Assembly: GCA_965656215.1 (NCBI GenBank)
Contig: CBFHJD010000002.1
Location: 31,577 to 95,576 of the forward strand
DNA length: 64,000 bases
Origin: MS024-2A sp965656215
GTDB taxonomy: Bacteria; Bacteroidota; Bacteroidia; Flavobacteriales; Flavobacteriaceae
Direction: 5' to 3'
Below the pieces are notes generated by a model, which was not told the origin of the DNA, ran no database searches, and saw only the letters and a program-made list of their open reading frames with translations. This document shows positions 52,269-61,272 of this stretch, in pieces. The translations under genes were made by a program, and so were the position numbers. Positions within the stretch are counted from its first letter, which is position 1. Each line of letters opens with the position of its first letter.

Positions 52269-55032
52269 CTAAATAGCGTCCTGTATGGGATTCTTTGATG
52301 CTGGCAATCTGTTCAGGAGTTCCTTGACCCACTAAATAGCCCCCATAAGCTCCGGCTTCTGGCCCCAGATCAATAAGATGGTCTGCGCATTTGATTAGCT
52401 CCAAATTGTGTTCTACCACAACAATGGAATGTCCTCGATCAATTAATGCATTAAATGAGGCAATCAATTTTTGAATGTCGTGAAAATGTAAGCCTGTAGT
52501 AGGTTCGTCAAAAATAAACAACACTTTCTCTTTGGTGGTTCCCTGACTGATAAAGGAAGCCAACTTGATTCGCTGTGCCTCTCCTCCAGATAGGGTAGCG
52601 GAAGATTGCCCCAAAGTGACATAGCCTAATCCAACATCTTGCAGGGGTTGTAGTTTTTGAATGATCTTTTTAACTTGATGTTTTTCAAAAAATGCCATGG
52701 CAGTATCCACTGTCATTTCTAATAATTGATCAATAGAAACTTCGTTAAATTTAACTTCTTGAATCTCCTTTTTAAATCGTTTTCCTTTACAGTGCTCACA
52801 TTCCAAGACCACATCAGCCATAAACTGCATCTCTATGGTAATTGTCCCTTCTCCTTTGCACTGGTCACAGCGTCCTCCATCAACATTAAAGGAAAAGTGT
52901 TTGGGCATATAACCGCGATGTTTTGACAGCTTATTAGAAGCATAAAGAGCACGTATCTCATCATAGGCTTTTATGTAGGTAACCGGATTGGATCTAGAAG
53001 ACCTTCCTATAGGATTCTGATCAACAAACTCAACACTTTTAAGCGTGTCAAGATCACCATCCAAGCTGCTAAAAGAACCTGGTTTATGACTATAAATATC
53101 AAAGGAACGCAAAAGGGCAGGATAGAGTATTTTTTTGACTAAACTTGTTTTACCACTCCCCGATACTCCGCTTACTACTGTAAGACAGCCTAAGGGAATC
53201 TCAACATCGATATTTTTTAAATTATGTTCTCGCGCACCTTTTAAAGTCAGTTTCTTACTGCTTTTTCTCCTTTTTTCAGGCAGTTTGATTTCTAGATTAC
53301 CATTCAGGTAATCTGAGGTAAGTCCTTTGCTTTTTAAAATTTTTTTAAACGTCCCTTGGGCGACAATTTCTCCACCAAAAGTTCCTGCTTCTGGTCCAAT
53401 ATCAACAATATGATCTGCAGCTTGCATGATGTCTTCATCATGCTCTACCACAATAACTGTATTTCCTAAATCCCTTAAATTCTTCAAGACTTCAATCAAC
53501 TTTTCATTGTCTCTGGAATGAAGCCCTATGGAAGGTTCGTCAAGAATATACATTGAACCAACTAGACTACTTCCTAAAGATGTAGCCAATTGAATCCGCT
53601 GTGATTCGCCTCCAGATAAACTATTAGAACGCCTGTTGAGGGTTAGATACCCTAAGCCAACTTCTTGAACAAATTCGAGTCTGCTGTTGATCTCTTTGAG
53701 TAATCTACTGGCAACTTCGGTATCGTATTGGTCAAGTTTGAGTTTTCTAAAAAAGAGTGCCAACTCATCAATAGAAATTTGCAATAATTCCGGTAAACTT
53801 TTGTCAGTAATTTTAACGTAATGTGCAGCTTCTTTGAGTCGAGAACCTTTACAAAGCGAACACGAAGTTTTTCCCCTGTAACGGGAAAGTAATACTCGAT
53901 TTTGAATCTTGTAATTTTTTGCTTCTATTTTCTTAAAGAAATCATTGATTCCAGTAAAATAGGAGTTCCCGTTCCAGACCAATTCTTGCTGCTCTTTGGA
54001 TAACTCAAAATAGGGTTTGTGGATGGGAAAGTCAAACCGATAAGCTTGGTCAATTAATTTAGAATAGAACTTGCGCATACCCGTACCTCTCCAAGGAACT
54101 ATGGCATTGTCGTAAATAGATAGACTGGTGTCAGGGATCACCAATTCAGGATCAATTCCAATCACATCTCCAAATCCTTCGCAGCTAGGGCAGGCACCCA
54201 GGGGGTTGTTAAAGCTAAATAAATGTACATTCGGCTGAATAAAATCTATTCCGTCCAGCTCAAATTTATTTGAAAACTCAAATCGTTTTTCGTCACTCAG
54301 CTGTAATAAAGAGCAATAGCCCTTCCCTTCATAAAACGCCATTTCAACAGCATCAGCTATGCGGTTGTAAAAATCTTCTTCATGGCGAATTACCAATCGA
54401 TCGATAACCAAATCAAACTCTCCCTTAGGAGTTTCCTTTAAGCCGTCTAGTGAAAGGGTTTTACCCTGGCTATAAATGCGTGCAAAACCTTGTTGAATAA
54501 AAATTTTAATCTTGTCTTTTGTGCTGCGATCACCGTCTTTTTTTACGGGAGAAAGCAGTAACAATCTCGCTCCAGTTTCGAGCTGCTTAATTTGACTAAC
54601 GACATCGGTTACTGTGTCTTTTTTAACCTCCCGATCGGAAATAGGGGAGTAGGTTTTTCCAATTCTAGCGTACAATAATTTAATGTAGTCGTAAATCTCG
54701 GTCTTGGTTCCTACTGTGGATCGTGGGTTAGAGGTATTGACTTTTTGCTCTACAGCGATGGCTGGTGCCAGTCCTTTGATGAAATCCACTTTGGGCTTAC
54801 TCAATCGACCCATAAACTGACGAGCATAAGAAGAAAGACTTTCTACATAACGTCTTTGGCCTTCAGCATAAAGCGTATCAAATGCTAAAGAAGACTTTCC
54901 TGAGCCAGATAGACCAGTCATAACGGTCATTTTGTTGCGGGGTATGACGAGATCTACATGCTTCAAATTGTGCAGATGTGCTCCCTTAATGATGATATTC
55001 TGTTTCGGATCGGAATCCAAAATGTTTTTCAT
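52252..55032 (-). CDS. uvrA: Excinuclease ABC subunit A
   Basis: Damage-recognition ATPase of nucleotide excision repair. The 926-residue protein has two ABC halves: Walker A MTGLSGSGKSSLAFDTL and VSGVSGSGKTSLV, signatures LSGGESQRIQLA and LSGGEAQRIKLA, and Walker B motifs in MYILDEPSIGLH and FIFDEPTTGLH. Zinc-binding pairs appear in ACPSCEGFG, TSCSLCKGSRL, RCDQCKGEG and LECEHCKGKRF. All expected parts are present. It ends 17 bases inside the convergent flippase gene. Confidence 0.97.
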   Translation of the reverse strand: MKNILDSDPKQNIIIKGAHLHNLKHVDLVIPRNKMTVMTGLSGSGKSSLAFDTLYAEGQRRYVESLSSYARQFMGRLSKPKVDFIKGLAPAIAVEQKVNTSNPRSTVGTKTEIYDYIKLLYARIGKTYSPISDREVKKDTVTDVVSQIKQLETGARLLLLSPVKKDGDRSTKDKIKIFIQQGFARIYSQGKTLSLDGLKETPKGEFDLVIDRLVIRHEEDFYNRIADAVEMAFYEGKGYCSLLQLSDEKRFEFSNKFELDGIDFIQPNVHLFSFNNPLGACPSCEGFGDVIGIDPELVIPDTSLSIYDNAIVPWRGTGMRKFYSKLIDQAYRFDFPIHKPYFELSKEQQELVWNGNSYFTGINDFFKKIEAKNYKIQNRVLLSRYRGKTSCSLCKGSRLKEAAHYVKITDKSLPELLQISIDELALFFRKLKLDQYDTEVASRLLKEINSRLEFVQEVGLGYLTLNRRSNSLSGGESQRIQLATSLGSSLVGSMYILDEPSIGLHSRDNEKLIEVLKNLRDLGNTVIVVEHDEDIMQAADHIVDIGPEAGTFGGEIVAQGTFKKILKSKGLTSDYLNGNLEIKLPEKRRKSSKKLTLKGAREHNLKNIDVEIPLGCLTVVSGVSGSGKTSLVKKILYPALLRSFDIYSHKPGSFSSLDGDLDTLKSVEFVDQNPIGRSSRSNPVTYIKAYDEIRALYASNKLSKHRGYMPKHFSFNVDGGRCDQCKGEGTITIEMQFMADVVLECEHCKGKRFKKEIQEVKFNEVSIDQLLEMTVDTAMAFFEKHQVKKIIQKLQPLQDVGLGYVTLGQSSATLSGGEAQRIKLASFISQGTTKEKVLFIFDEPTTGLHFHDIQKLIASFNALIDRGHSIVVVEHNLELIKCADHLIDLGPEAGAYGGYLVGQGTPEQIASIKESHTGRYLVKKLP

Positions 55033-55177
55033 AGCGGTTTTAAAAGGGGGGCAATTTACAATTTTTAAGCTTGAAATCCTTCGAGTTTGGTAATAGATCT
55101 AAGAGAGAATTTGTCTAAAATGAAAGGTCGTTTTTATCACTAAAATGTTAAATGATAAACACTTTAAATAAAATATG

Positions 55178-55185
55178 TATATTTG
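55178..55185 (+). promoter_or_regulatory. Candidate -7 box for the ECF sigma gene
   Basis: TATATTTG matches TAnnTTTG, 84 bases before the sigma factor ATG. The long leader has no clear structure, and a -33 element is not evident. Confidence 0.4.
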
Positions 55186-55269
55186 TGAAGCAAAACAAAT
55201 GCGTATAAAATAAAATTACTTATAAAATTTCGGTTTTTTTTAACGGCAACAGCCCTAGTAATTTTATTT

Positions 55270-55863
55270 ATGAAAACAGACGCTACTACCTCAACACCAG
55301 ATTCCTTATTAGTCCAACAATACCTTTCAGGTTCTGAAATTGCCTTGGAACGACTCATCAATAGACACCAAGCAAGGATTTTTAATTTCATCAATTCTAA
55401 AGTTCAAGATCGTGATACTGCGGAAGATATTTTTCAAGATACATTCATCAAAGTTATTCGCACCCTCAAAGGAGGACAGTACAATGAGGAAGGTAAATTT
55501 CTTCCTTGGACCATGCGTATTGCTCACAATTTGGTGATTGATTTTTTTAGAAAAAGCAGCCGTATGCCTAAAGTTAAAAACACTGAAGATTTTGATATTT
55601 TTCAGTTCATATCAGACAATTCACCCAACGTAGAGCACGGTATGGTTCAGGATCAAGTTGTCAAAGATTTACAGAAATTAGTACAGGAACTTCCTGAAGA
55701 TCAAAAAGAAGTCTTGATTATGCGCTTGTATCGCGATATGAGCTTTAAAGAGATTGCAGAGAATACTAATGTGAGCATCAATACCGCATTAGGCAGAATG
55801 CGCTATGCCATCATCAACTTAAGAAAATTAATTGATGAAAATCAAATTGTTTTAAGCCTCTAG
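55270..55863 (+). CDS. RNA polymerase sigma-70 factor, ECF type
   Basis: A 197-residue sigma factor containing region 2 (LINRHQARIFNFINSKVQDR, then AEDIFQDTFIKVIRTL and FLPWTMRIAHNLVIDFFRK) and region 4 (LVQELPEDQKEVLIMRLYRD, FKEIAENTNVSINTALGRMR). No anti-sigma factor gene is adjacent, so this may be one of the stand-alone sigma factors common in flavobacteria. It is followed 44 bases later by a 48-codon ORF on the same strand. Target promoters are unknown. Confidence 0.92.
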   Translation: MKTDATTSTPDSLLVQQYLSGSEIALERLINRHQARIFNFINSKVQDRDTAEDIFQDTFIKVIRTLKGGQYNEEGKFLPWTMRIAHNLVIDFFRKSSRMPKVKNTEDFDIFQFISDNSPNVEHGMVQDQVVKDLQKLVQELPEDQKEVLIMRLYRDMSFKEIAENTNVSINTALGRMRYAIINLRKLIDENQIVLSL

Positions 55864-55907
55864 CAATTTTTTTACCTTTTTGCCGTTCTAAATGCAATAC
55901 AACTTTT

Positions 55908-56054
55908 ATGGCAAAAAATTACTCCTCAAAAACATCATTGGAGCCAAAAACTGATCAACCACGAAAAATCGTCGTTGACCGTATCTTGGCATTTTCAAAA
56001 GCGTACTCTAACAAGAAGAAAGAATCCAAAACTTTAGACTTACTCAAAAACTAG
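55908..56054 (+). CDS. Small basic hypothetical protein, 48 residues
   Basis: An ATG-started frame of 48 codons between the sigma factor gene and convergent nth. The product is basic and Ser/Lys-rich (MAKNYSSKTSLEPKTDQPRK), with a short hydrophobic helix IVVDRILAFSKAYS and an end KTLDLLKN. I do not recognise a named family. It lies 44 bases after the sigma gene on the same strand and its stop is one base from the nth stop, a tidy arrangement that supports a real gene. A regulatory link to the sigma factor is possible but unproven. Confidence 0.6.
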   Translation: MAKNYSSKTSLEPKTDQPRKIVVDRILAFSKAYSNKKKESKTLDLLKN

Positions 56055-56055
56055 T

Positions 56056-56703
56056 CTATTTTTTATAGGCGTTTAGCACTGTCTTTCTTCCAATTGTTTT
56101 GGTAATAATGTCTTTTTCTAAATCCCAACCTCGAGCAGGACTGTATTCACGTCCGTACCATATAATTTGCAAATGTAAATCATTCCATTTCTCTTTAGGG
56201 AATAGCCGTTTGGCGTCTCGTTCTGTCTGTACTACATTTTTTCCATTTGAAAACCCCCAGCGGTACATCAAACGCTGAATATGAGTATCTACTGGAAAAG
56301 CAGGTACACCAAAGGCTTGTGCCATTACGACACTTGCTGTTTTATGTCCCACGGCTGGAAGTTCTTCTAAGGCTTCAAAATCTTGAGGAACCAATCCGTT
56401 GTGTTTTTCCAGCAAAATTTTTGACAAGCCATGAATCCCCTTTGATTTCATTGGAGATAAGCCAACAGGACGAATAATATCGCGAATTTCTTCTACAGAT
56501 AACTTGATCATTTCAGTGGGATTGGAAGCTCTGGCAAAAAGTAAAGGAGTTATTTGATTGACACGAACGTCAGTGCTTTGTGCCGAAAGAAGTACTGCAA
56601 TTAATAGCGTGTATGGATCCTTGTGGTCTAAAGGAATCGGAATCTCAGGATACAATTCCTCCAAGGTTTCGATGGCAAAGGATACTTTTTCTTTTTTTGT
56701 CAT
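56056..56703 (-). CDS. nth: Endonuclease III-like DNA glycosylase lacking the Fe-S cluster
   Basis: A 215-residue helix-hairpin-helix base-excision enzyme that removes oxidised pyrimidines and cleaves the strand. The HhH motif and catalytic lysine are in LEELPAVGHKTASVVMAQ (K121), and the catalytic aspartate is D139 in FPVDTHIQRLMYRWG. LLSAQSTDVRVN is the conserved helix. The usual C-x6-C-x2-C-x5-C cluster at the C-terminus is absent and replaced by GREYSPARGWDLEKDIITKT. I find no cysteine anywhere in the protein. It is divergent from bcp by 40 bases. Confidence 0.92.
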   Translation of the reverse strand: MTKKEKVSFAIETLEELYPEIPIPLDHKDPYTLLIAVLLSAQSTDVRVNQITPLLFARASNPTEMIKLSVEEIRDIIRPVGLSPMKSKGIHGLSKILLEKHNGLVPQDFEALEELPAVGHKTASVVMAQAFGVPAFPVDTHIQRLMYRWGFSNGKNVVQTERDAKRLFPKEKWNDLHLQIIWYGREYSPARGWDLEKDIITKTIGRKTVLNAYKK

Positions 56704-56743
56704 GGAGATTTTTTATCTTCGAAAATACAAAACGCTATGAATT

Positions 56744-57196
56744 ATGAACACATTAAAAGTAGGAGATAAAGTTCCTCCATTTACCGTAAACGACCATTTG
56801 GGAAATTCTCAATCTTTAGAGCAGTATAAAGGCTCTAAAGTCGTTGTTTTTTTCTACCCTAAAGCCAATACCCCTGGCTGTACTGCTGAAGCCTGTGATC
56901 TTAGAGATCACTATGCAGAACTCACTAAAGCAGGCTATGTACTATTGGGTGTAAGCGCCGATACGGAAAAGGCACAAAAAAACTTTGTCGATAAATTCGA
57001 TTTTCCCTTTCCGCTTTTAGCAGATACAGAAAAAGAAGTCATCAATGCCTTTGGGGTTTGGGGGCTCAAAAAATTTATGGGTAAAGAATATGATGGTATT
57101 CATCGTAAAACCTTTATTGTAGACGAATCGGGGATTGTGGAACGGGTCATTGACAAGGTCAAGACCAAAGAACACGCAGCTCAGATTTTAGAGTAG
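56744..57196 (+). CDS. bcp: Thioredoxin-dependent thiol peroxidase (Bcp/PrxQ)
   Basis: Reduces hydrogen and organic peroxides. The 150-residue peroxiredoxin has the peroxidatic C46 in PKANTPGCTAEAC and a resolving C51 five residues later, the PrxQ arrangement. VLLGVSADTEKAQKNF and RKTFIVDESGIV complete the family pattern. It is divergent from nth and followed by a hairpin terminator. Confidence 0.95.
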   Translation: MNTLKVGDKVPPFTVNDHLGNSQSLEQYKGSKVVVFFYPKANTPGCTAEACDLRDHYAELTKAGYVLLGVSADTEKAQKNFVDKFDFPFPLLADTEKEVINAFGVWGLKKFMGKEYDGIHRKTFIVDESGIVERVIDKVKTKEHAAQILE

Positions 57197-57220
57197 GTAA
57201 AAACTCTTTTTAAAATCAAT

Positions 57221-57257
57221 AAAAACGCTACTTAAGAAATTAAGCAGCGTTTTGTTT
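57221..57257. terminator. Rho-independent terminator between convergent genes
   Basis: AAAACGCT (57222-57229) with CTTAA (57231-57235) pairs with TTAAG (57240-57244) and AGCGTTTT (57246-57253), one mismatch and a GAAA loop. It serves bcp on the plus strand and may also stop the convergent DUF5362 gene. Confidence 0.8.
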
Positions 57258-57309
57258 TGGTCACGAATGACATGTATTTTTATCCTAAAAAAAATGAAGT
57301 ACAAATAAT

Positions 57310-57774
57310 TTAATAATAGGAAGCCATTGTACCAGCTGCAAAGATTCCAATTAGTGCAAAAAGAAAAGCTATAGCATAAAATACTAGGGCAATGATTGTA
57401 ATGATGCCGGTGATTTTCCAATAGGATTTCAAGTTTTTAAAACTATCCTCCAAAGCAATGTTTTCATTAGACGCTAAGGCTGTTTTTAAATGAACAGAAA
57501 AGCGGAAGAGGTAGCGGTAAATAATAAAAATCAAAAAGGCAACGACAAGATAAAAAACAGTCATAAAACCAGAGCCTAAAGCTGCCATGGAACTGCCACC
57601 AGTAAATTCTGAGGTAAAATGGTCTAAAGAAGTCATGATCGAACCAAAAAATAGGCCAGCTAAAGCAAGAAGACCACAAAAAATAAAACCGATGATGGAT
57701 AAAAAATAGGTCCATTTACGAGTTTGATTTAGATAGTCTAAAGATAAGGGGGTAAGTTGAAGTGTAGAGTTCAT
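57310..57774 (-). CDS. DUF5362-like membrane protein
   Basis: A 154-residue membrane protein with four predicted helices. Two lie near the N-terminus (WTYFLSIIGFIFCGLLALAG and the FMTVFYLVVAFLIFIIYRYL pair), and two near the C-terminus (KITGIITIIALVFYAIAFLF and the final ALIGIFAAG). Between them lies a soluble helix (LKTALASNENIALEDSFKNL). The pattern corresponds to DUF5362, common in Bacteroidota and without known function. It stands alone between two terminator-bounded units. Confidence 0.7.
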   Translation of the reverse strand: MNSTLQLTPLSLDYLNQTRKWTYFLSIIGFIFCGLLALAGLFFGSIMTSLDHFTSEFTGGSSMAALGSGFMTVFYLVVAFLIFIIYRYLFRFSVHLKTALASNENIALEDSFKNLKSYWKITGIITIIALVFYAIAFLFALIGIFAAGTMASYY

Positions 57775-57906
57775 AAGATTGGGTTTAAAATTAAATTAAT
57801 TCAAACCCTAAATCGCATATTGCGAAATTGATATCAACTACAGATTTGGGTTCGGAAAAATTAAATGTATAAAAAATAGATAGAATTGAAAAACGGTCAC
57901 TAAAAT

Positions 57907-59340
57907 TTAGGCTTGATACCCAAACATTTGGTTCTTTTTGATCATTTCCGCTATCCCCACTGGAAGGTCGTCTTCCCAGCCCTGCTCATTCGCTTTAATT
58001 TTTTGAAGAATGGTTCTGGAAAAAATGTTGAGGTGGCTGCTTTCATAATCGAAAATGTCCACGATTTTACCGTTGTATTTAAAGAACTTATAAAAGTCTT
58101 TCATACGCGGATGAAGCTTTAAGTTATTACTGTCTGTGATCGTTTCATTTTCTTGATTACGCATGGGGTAGAGGTACACTTTTAAGTTGTTGTAAAACAT
58201 TTTCCCAAAAGCTTCCAATATTCCACCACTTAAATCTTGATAATACTGTTCATCAAAAATTTCAACAAAGTTGTTGACTCCCATGGCAAGACCCACTTGT
58301 TTTTTTGTGTAATGAGAGAAATAGTCTACCAAACGATAGTATTCTTTAAAATTTGAAATCATGACCGTATGTCCAAGGGAACAGAGCAGTTTGGCACGGT
58401 CCATAAAGTCCTTTTCGTCAATTTCGCCTTGTGCCCTAAGGTTGGAGAGGGTAATTTCAAAGATGACTTCGGTTTTGTTTTCGTCAACATTCGCCTCTTT
58501 AGTGAAAATTTGATAGGATTTTTCCAACATATCGATATTGACCTTGGTCACTGGACGAAAGCTTCCACGTAAAGCGAGGATATTTTTTTTATATAGAATA
58601 CGAGCGGGGAGAATATTGTTTCCGCTGGAATCAAACATGACAGCTTCAGTCATGCCGTTTCGGATCAGTTGTAAACTCATCAGGCGGTTGTCAACTGATT
58701 CAAACTGAGGTCCCGAAAAATTGATGGTATCAATTTCAATGGCGTCATTGTCTATACTGTCATAGAGATAACGCAATAATTTTTTTGGATTGTGATGTTT
58801 GTAAAAAGCGCCATATACTAAATTTACTCCCATAAAGCCCAGAGCTTCTTGTTGCAATCGAGCTTCAGTTTGGTGGAAACGAACGTGAAGTACGATTTGA
58901 TTATAGGGTCCTTCTGGATCGGTCTGGAAACGAATACCCATCCAACCGTGTCCTTTGAATTTTTTAGCAAAATCGATAGTTGCTACGGTATTGGCAAGGG
59001 TAAAAAACATTTTATTTGGCTGCTCTGCTTTGGGAATTCGCTTTTTAAGCAAATGCATTTCGTGAGACATCATCTTGTCCAAACGCGTTTCGGTCACATA
59101 GCGGCCGTCGGCTTCTTCTCCATAGATGGTATCACTGAAGTTTTTGTCGTAGGCACTGATGGTCTTGGCAATGGTTCCAGAGGAACCTCCAACTTTGAAA
59201 AAGTGTCGTGCAACTTCTTGTCCTGCACCAATTTCAGCAAAAGTACCGTAAATGTAAGGGTTGAGATTGATCCGAAGCGCCTTGGCTTCAATGGATGGTT
59301 TGTTATCAAAACCATGATCTCCTTTAATTGTGACGCTCAT
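57907..59340 (-). CDS. Conserved Bacteroidota protein of unknown function
   Basis: A 477-residue soluble protein without signal peptide or membrane segment. Conserved wording includes LRINLNPYIYGTFAEIGAGQ, EVARHFFKVGGSSGTIAKTI, FSDTIYGEEADGRYVTE, GHGWMGIRFQ and GVNLVYGAFY. Relatives in databases are sometimes called TonB-dependent receptor or nicotinate-nucleotide adenylyltransferase, and nothing here supports either (no plug, barrel or nucleotide-binding motif). The length and strong conservation suggest an enzyme or metabolic factor. I cannot assign a function. Confidence 0.75.
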   Translation of the reverse strand: MSVTIKGDHGFDNKPSIEAKALRINLNPYIYGTFAEIGAGQEVARHFFKVGGSSGTIAKTISAYDKNFSDTIYGEEADGRYVTETRLDKMMSHEMHLLKKRIPKAEQPNKMFFTLANTVATIDFAKKFKGHGWMGIRFQTDPEGPYNQIVLHVRFHQTEARLQQEALGFMGVNLVYGAFYKHHNPKKLLRYLYDSIDNDAIEIDTINFSGPQFESVDNRLMSLQLIRNGMTEAVMFDSSGNNILPARILYKKNILALRGSFRPVTKVNIDMLEKSYQIFTKEANVDENKTEVIFEITLSNLRAQGEIDEKDFMDRAKLLCSLGHTVMISNFKEYYRLVDYFSHYTKKQVGLAMGVNNFVEIFDEQYYQDLSGGILEAFGKMFYNNLKVYLYPMRNQENETITDSNNLKLHPRMKDFYKFFKYNGKIVDIFDYESSHLNIFSRTILQKIKANEQGWEDDLPVGIAEMIKKNQMFGYQA

Positions 59341-59411
59341 CTTTTATTTGTTATTTCAAAAATACAAAGTTCCATGGTATGTAAAAAGCAAAACGGTACC
59401 TTTGTTTCAAG

Positions 59412-60182
59412 ATGTTAAAAATTCATTTTTTAGGTACTGGAACTTCACAAGGAATCCCCGTCATTGGGAGTACGCATCCTGTTTGTTTGAGTGATAATTC
59501 CAAAGACAAACGACTCCGTGTATCCGTCTTAATTCAATGGAAAAATACCAATCTAGTTATTGACTGTGGACCAGATTTTAGACAGCAGATGTTACGTACT
59601 GACTGTACTCAGCTGGACGGTATCTTGTTTACCCACGAACATGCAGATCATACCGCCGGTTTGGATGATATTCGTCCTTATTTCTTTAGACAAGGAAACA
59701 TTCCAGTGTATGGAAGTCAACGTGTTTTAGACAACCTGAGTATGCGGTTTGGATATATTTTTTCTTCCGTAAATAAATATCCTGGAGCACCCTCTGTTGA
59801 CCAGCATGAAATCACTAGTCAAGAGTCCTTTATATTTAAAGAAAAAACTATTATTCCTGTTGAAGTATATCACAATACATTAGCAGTAATGGGGTTTCGA
59901 ATAGATAATTTTTGTTACCTCACGGATGTAAAGACTATTTCGGAAGAAGAACATCAAAAGCTTAAAGACTTGGATGTTTTGGTACTGAGTGCTTTGCGAA
60001 CGGAATCACACCCCAACCATCTAAACCTGGAAGAGGCCTTGGAAATGATCGAAAAAATAAACCCTAAAAAGGCTTATTTAACCCATATTAGCCACCTGAT
60101 GGGTTTTCATGATGAGGTGAGTGAAATATTGCCCCCTAACGTATTTTTAGCCTATGACACCTTAACGGTAACCTCTAATTGA
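59412..60182 (+). CDS. MBL-fold metallo-hydrolase (PhnP-like)
   Basis: A 256-residue metallo-beta-lactamase-fold hydrolase. The start FLGTGTSQGIPVIG and the metal motif LFTHEHADHTAGLDDIRPYF are those of PhnP/RNase Z-like phosphodiesterases. Further ligands are in VEVYHNTLAVMGF, YLTDVKTI and AYLTHISHLMGFHDE. Likely substrates are cyclic phosphodiesters or nucleic acid-derived compounds. It is divergent from the unknown protein gene at 57907 and followed after 3 bases by a small membrane-anchored protein gene. Confidence 0.85.
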   Translation: MLKIHFLGTGTSQGIPVIGSTHPVCLSDNSKDKRLRVSVLIQWKNTNLVIDCGPDFRQQMLRTDCTQLDGILFTHEHADHTAGLDDIRPYFFRQGNIPVYGSQRVLDNLSMRFGYIFSSVNKYPGAPSVDQHEITSQESFIFKEKTIIPVEVYHNTLAVMGFRIDNFCYLTDVKTISEEEHQKLKDLDVLVLSALRTESHPNHLNLEEALEMIEKINPKKAYLTHISHLMGFHDEVSEILPPNVFLAYDTLTVTSN

Positions 60183-60185
60183 GTT

Positions 60186-60635
60186 ATGAAATTTAAAATC
60201 GTTTTTTACCTTTTTCTGTTTGTCTGTATTATCCTGTTTTTTCAGTTGATCAATACCAATAAAATTTTAAATCATCAAGACCGACTAATACAGAATCAAA
60301 ACAGCTTACAGCTTCGTTTAAAAGATTCTTTATCTAATTTAAAAAAGACACTTTCCGTTCAGCAATATTTTACTTTTGAGGGGGATACTGAAACGTCCGA
60401 AGCCCTTAAAATTGCATTATTATCATTCAATAATGACAGAGACTTAAAGAATTTGATTCAAGACTTACCTCAGGGAGAACGCTTTTTAATCGACAATATT
60501 CAACTGGTCAATGAAGACTGGGTATTGATTGGGTTCCGAAGCACTAAAAATAAAGGGCAGGCTTTTTTGACTTATAAAAAAGCATCAAAAGGATTTGAAT
60601 TTAATCCTTTGAAATCCGTTGTCAATCCTCTATAG
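60186..60635 (+). CDS. Membrane-anchored hypothetical protein
   Basis: A 149-residue protein with one N-terminal helix (IVFYLFLFVCIILFFQLI), then a short coiled-coil-like stretch (NHQDRLIQNQNSLQLRLKDS) and a globular domain (about 60-149) with EALKIALLSFNNDRDLKN and EDWVLIGFRSTKNKGQA. The layout suggests a periplasm-facing accessory protein. No family recognised. It follows the MBL hydrolase gene by 3 bases and overlaps the convergent esterase gene by 6. Confidence 0.6.
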   Translation: MKFKIVFYLFLFVCIILFFQLINTNKILNHQDRLIQNQNSLQLRLKDSLSNLKKTLSVQQYFTFEGDTETSEALKIALLSFNNDRDLKNLIQDLPQGERFLIDNIQLVNEDWVLIGFRSTKNKGQAFLTYKKASKGFEFNPLKSVVNPL

Positions 60636-61262
60636 GTTAGTTTTTTCTAACCAAGCGACAAATTGATTAAAATTTTCTTGTGAGACAGTATGGCCGTCAT
60701 TGTATTCGTGATAACTGATCTGGTTGTATTGCTTACTTAAAGGAACAATAGTATTTCTGGGTTGACTGATTGGAATCACTTGGTCATTTATGCCATGGCT
60801 CGAATAGGCGAGAAAGTTCGGTGCTTCACTAGTGTTGACACTTTCGTGTACCATTCCGCTTAAGGCAACTATTCTTCTTATGTTGTCTGAATGGTGGTAT
60901 GCAATTGCCCAACTTAATATGGCTCCTTGGCTAAAGCCTAATAAACTGATATCTGCAGCATCAAGTTTGTGTATTTTGACCAGTTCATTGATGTTGTCAA
61001 CAATCAATTGAACGGCACTCCAAGCTGCTTCAAGCTCTGAGGTAATTGCTCCGGAAGGATCCATCTGCAAGGGATACCACGCATAACTATTAGGACTCAA
61101 AGTAAGTGGTGCTTGAATAGCGATAATGGTATGATTTTTAGGAAGATAGGGAGCAAAACTAAATAAATCATCAGCGTTACTTCCATAACCGTGTATCAAA
61201 ATGATAGCAGGGGTGTTTTCTTTGTCAGATGAAGTTGCATTTTGAATGCGGTATTCTAGCAT
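60630..61262 (-). CDS. Phospholipase/carboxylesterase, alpha/beta hydrolase
   Basis: A 210-residue cytoplasmic esterase of the YpfH/acyl-protein thioesterase type. The oxyanion region is ILIHGYGSNADDLFSF, the nucleophile is S111 in LLGFSQGAILSW, the acid is D160 in HGINDQVIP, and H191 is in YNDGHTVSQEN. The triad is complete. It removes short acyl groups from small esters or thioesters, and its natural substrate is unknown. It lies 10 bases after the dihydroorotase-like gene on the same strand. Confidence 0.88.
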   Translation of the reverse strand: MLEYRIQNATSSDKENTPAIILIHGYGSNADDLFSFAPYLPKNHTIIAIQAPLTLSPNSYAWYPLQMDPSGAITSELEAAWSAVQLIVDNINELVKIHKLDAADISLLGFSQGAILSWAIAYHHSDNIRRIVALSGMVHESVNTSEAPNFLAYSSHGINDQVIPISQPRNTIVPLSKQYNQISYHEYNDGHTVSQENFNQFVAWLEKTNL

Positions 61263-61272
61263 GTTGGTTGAA

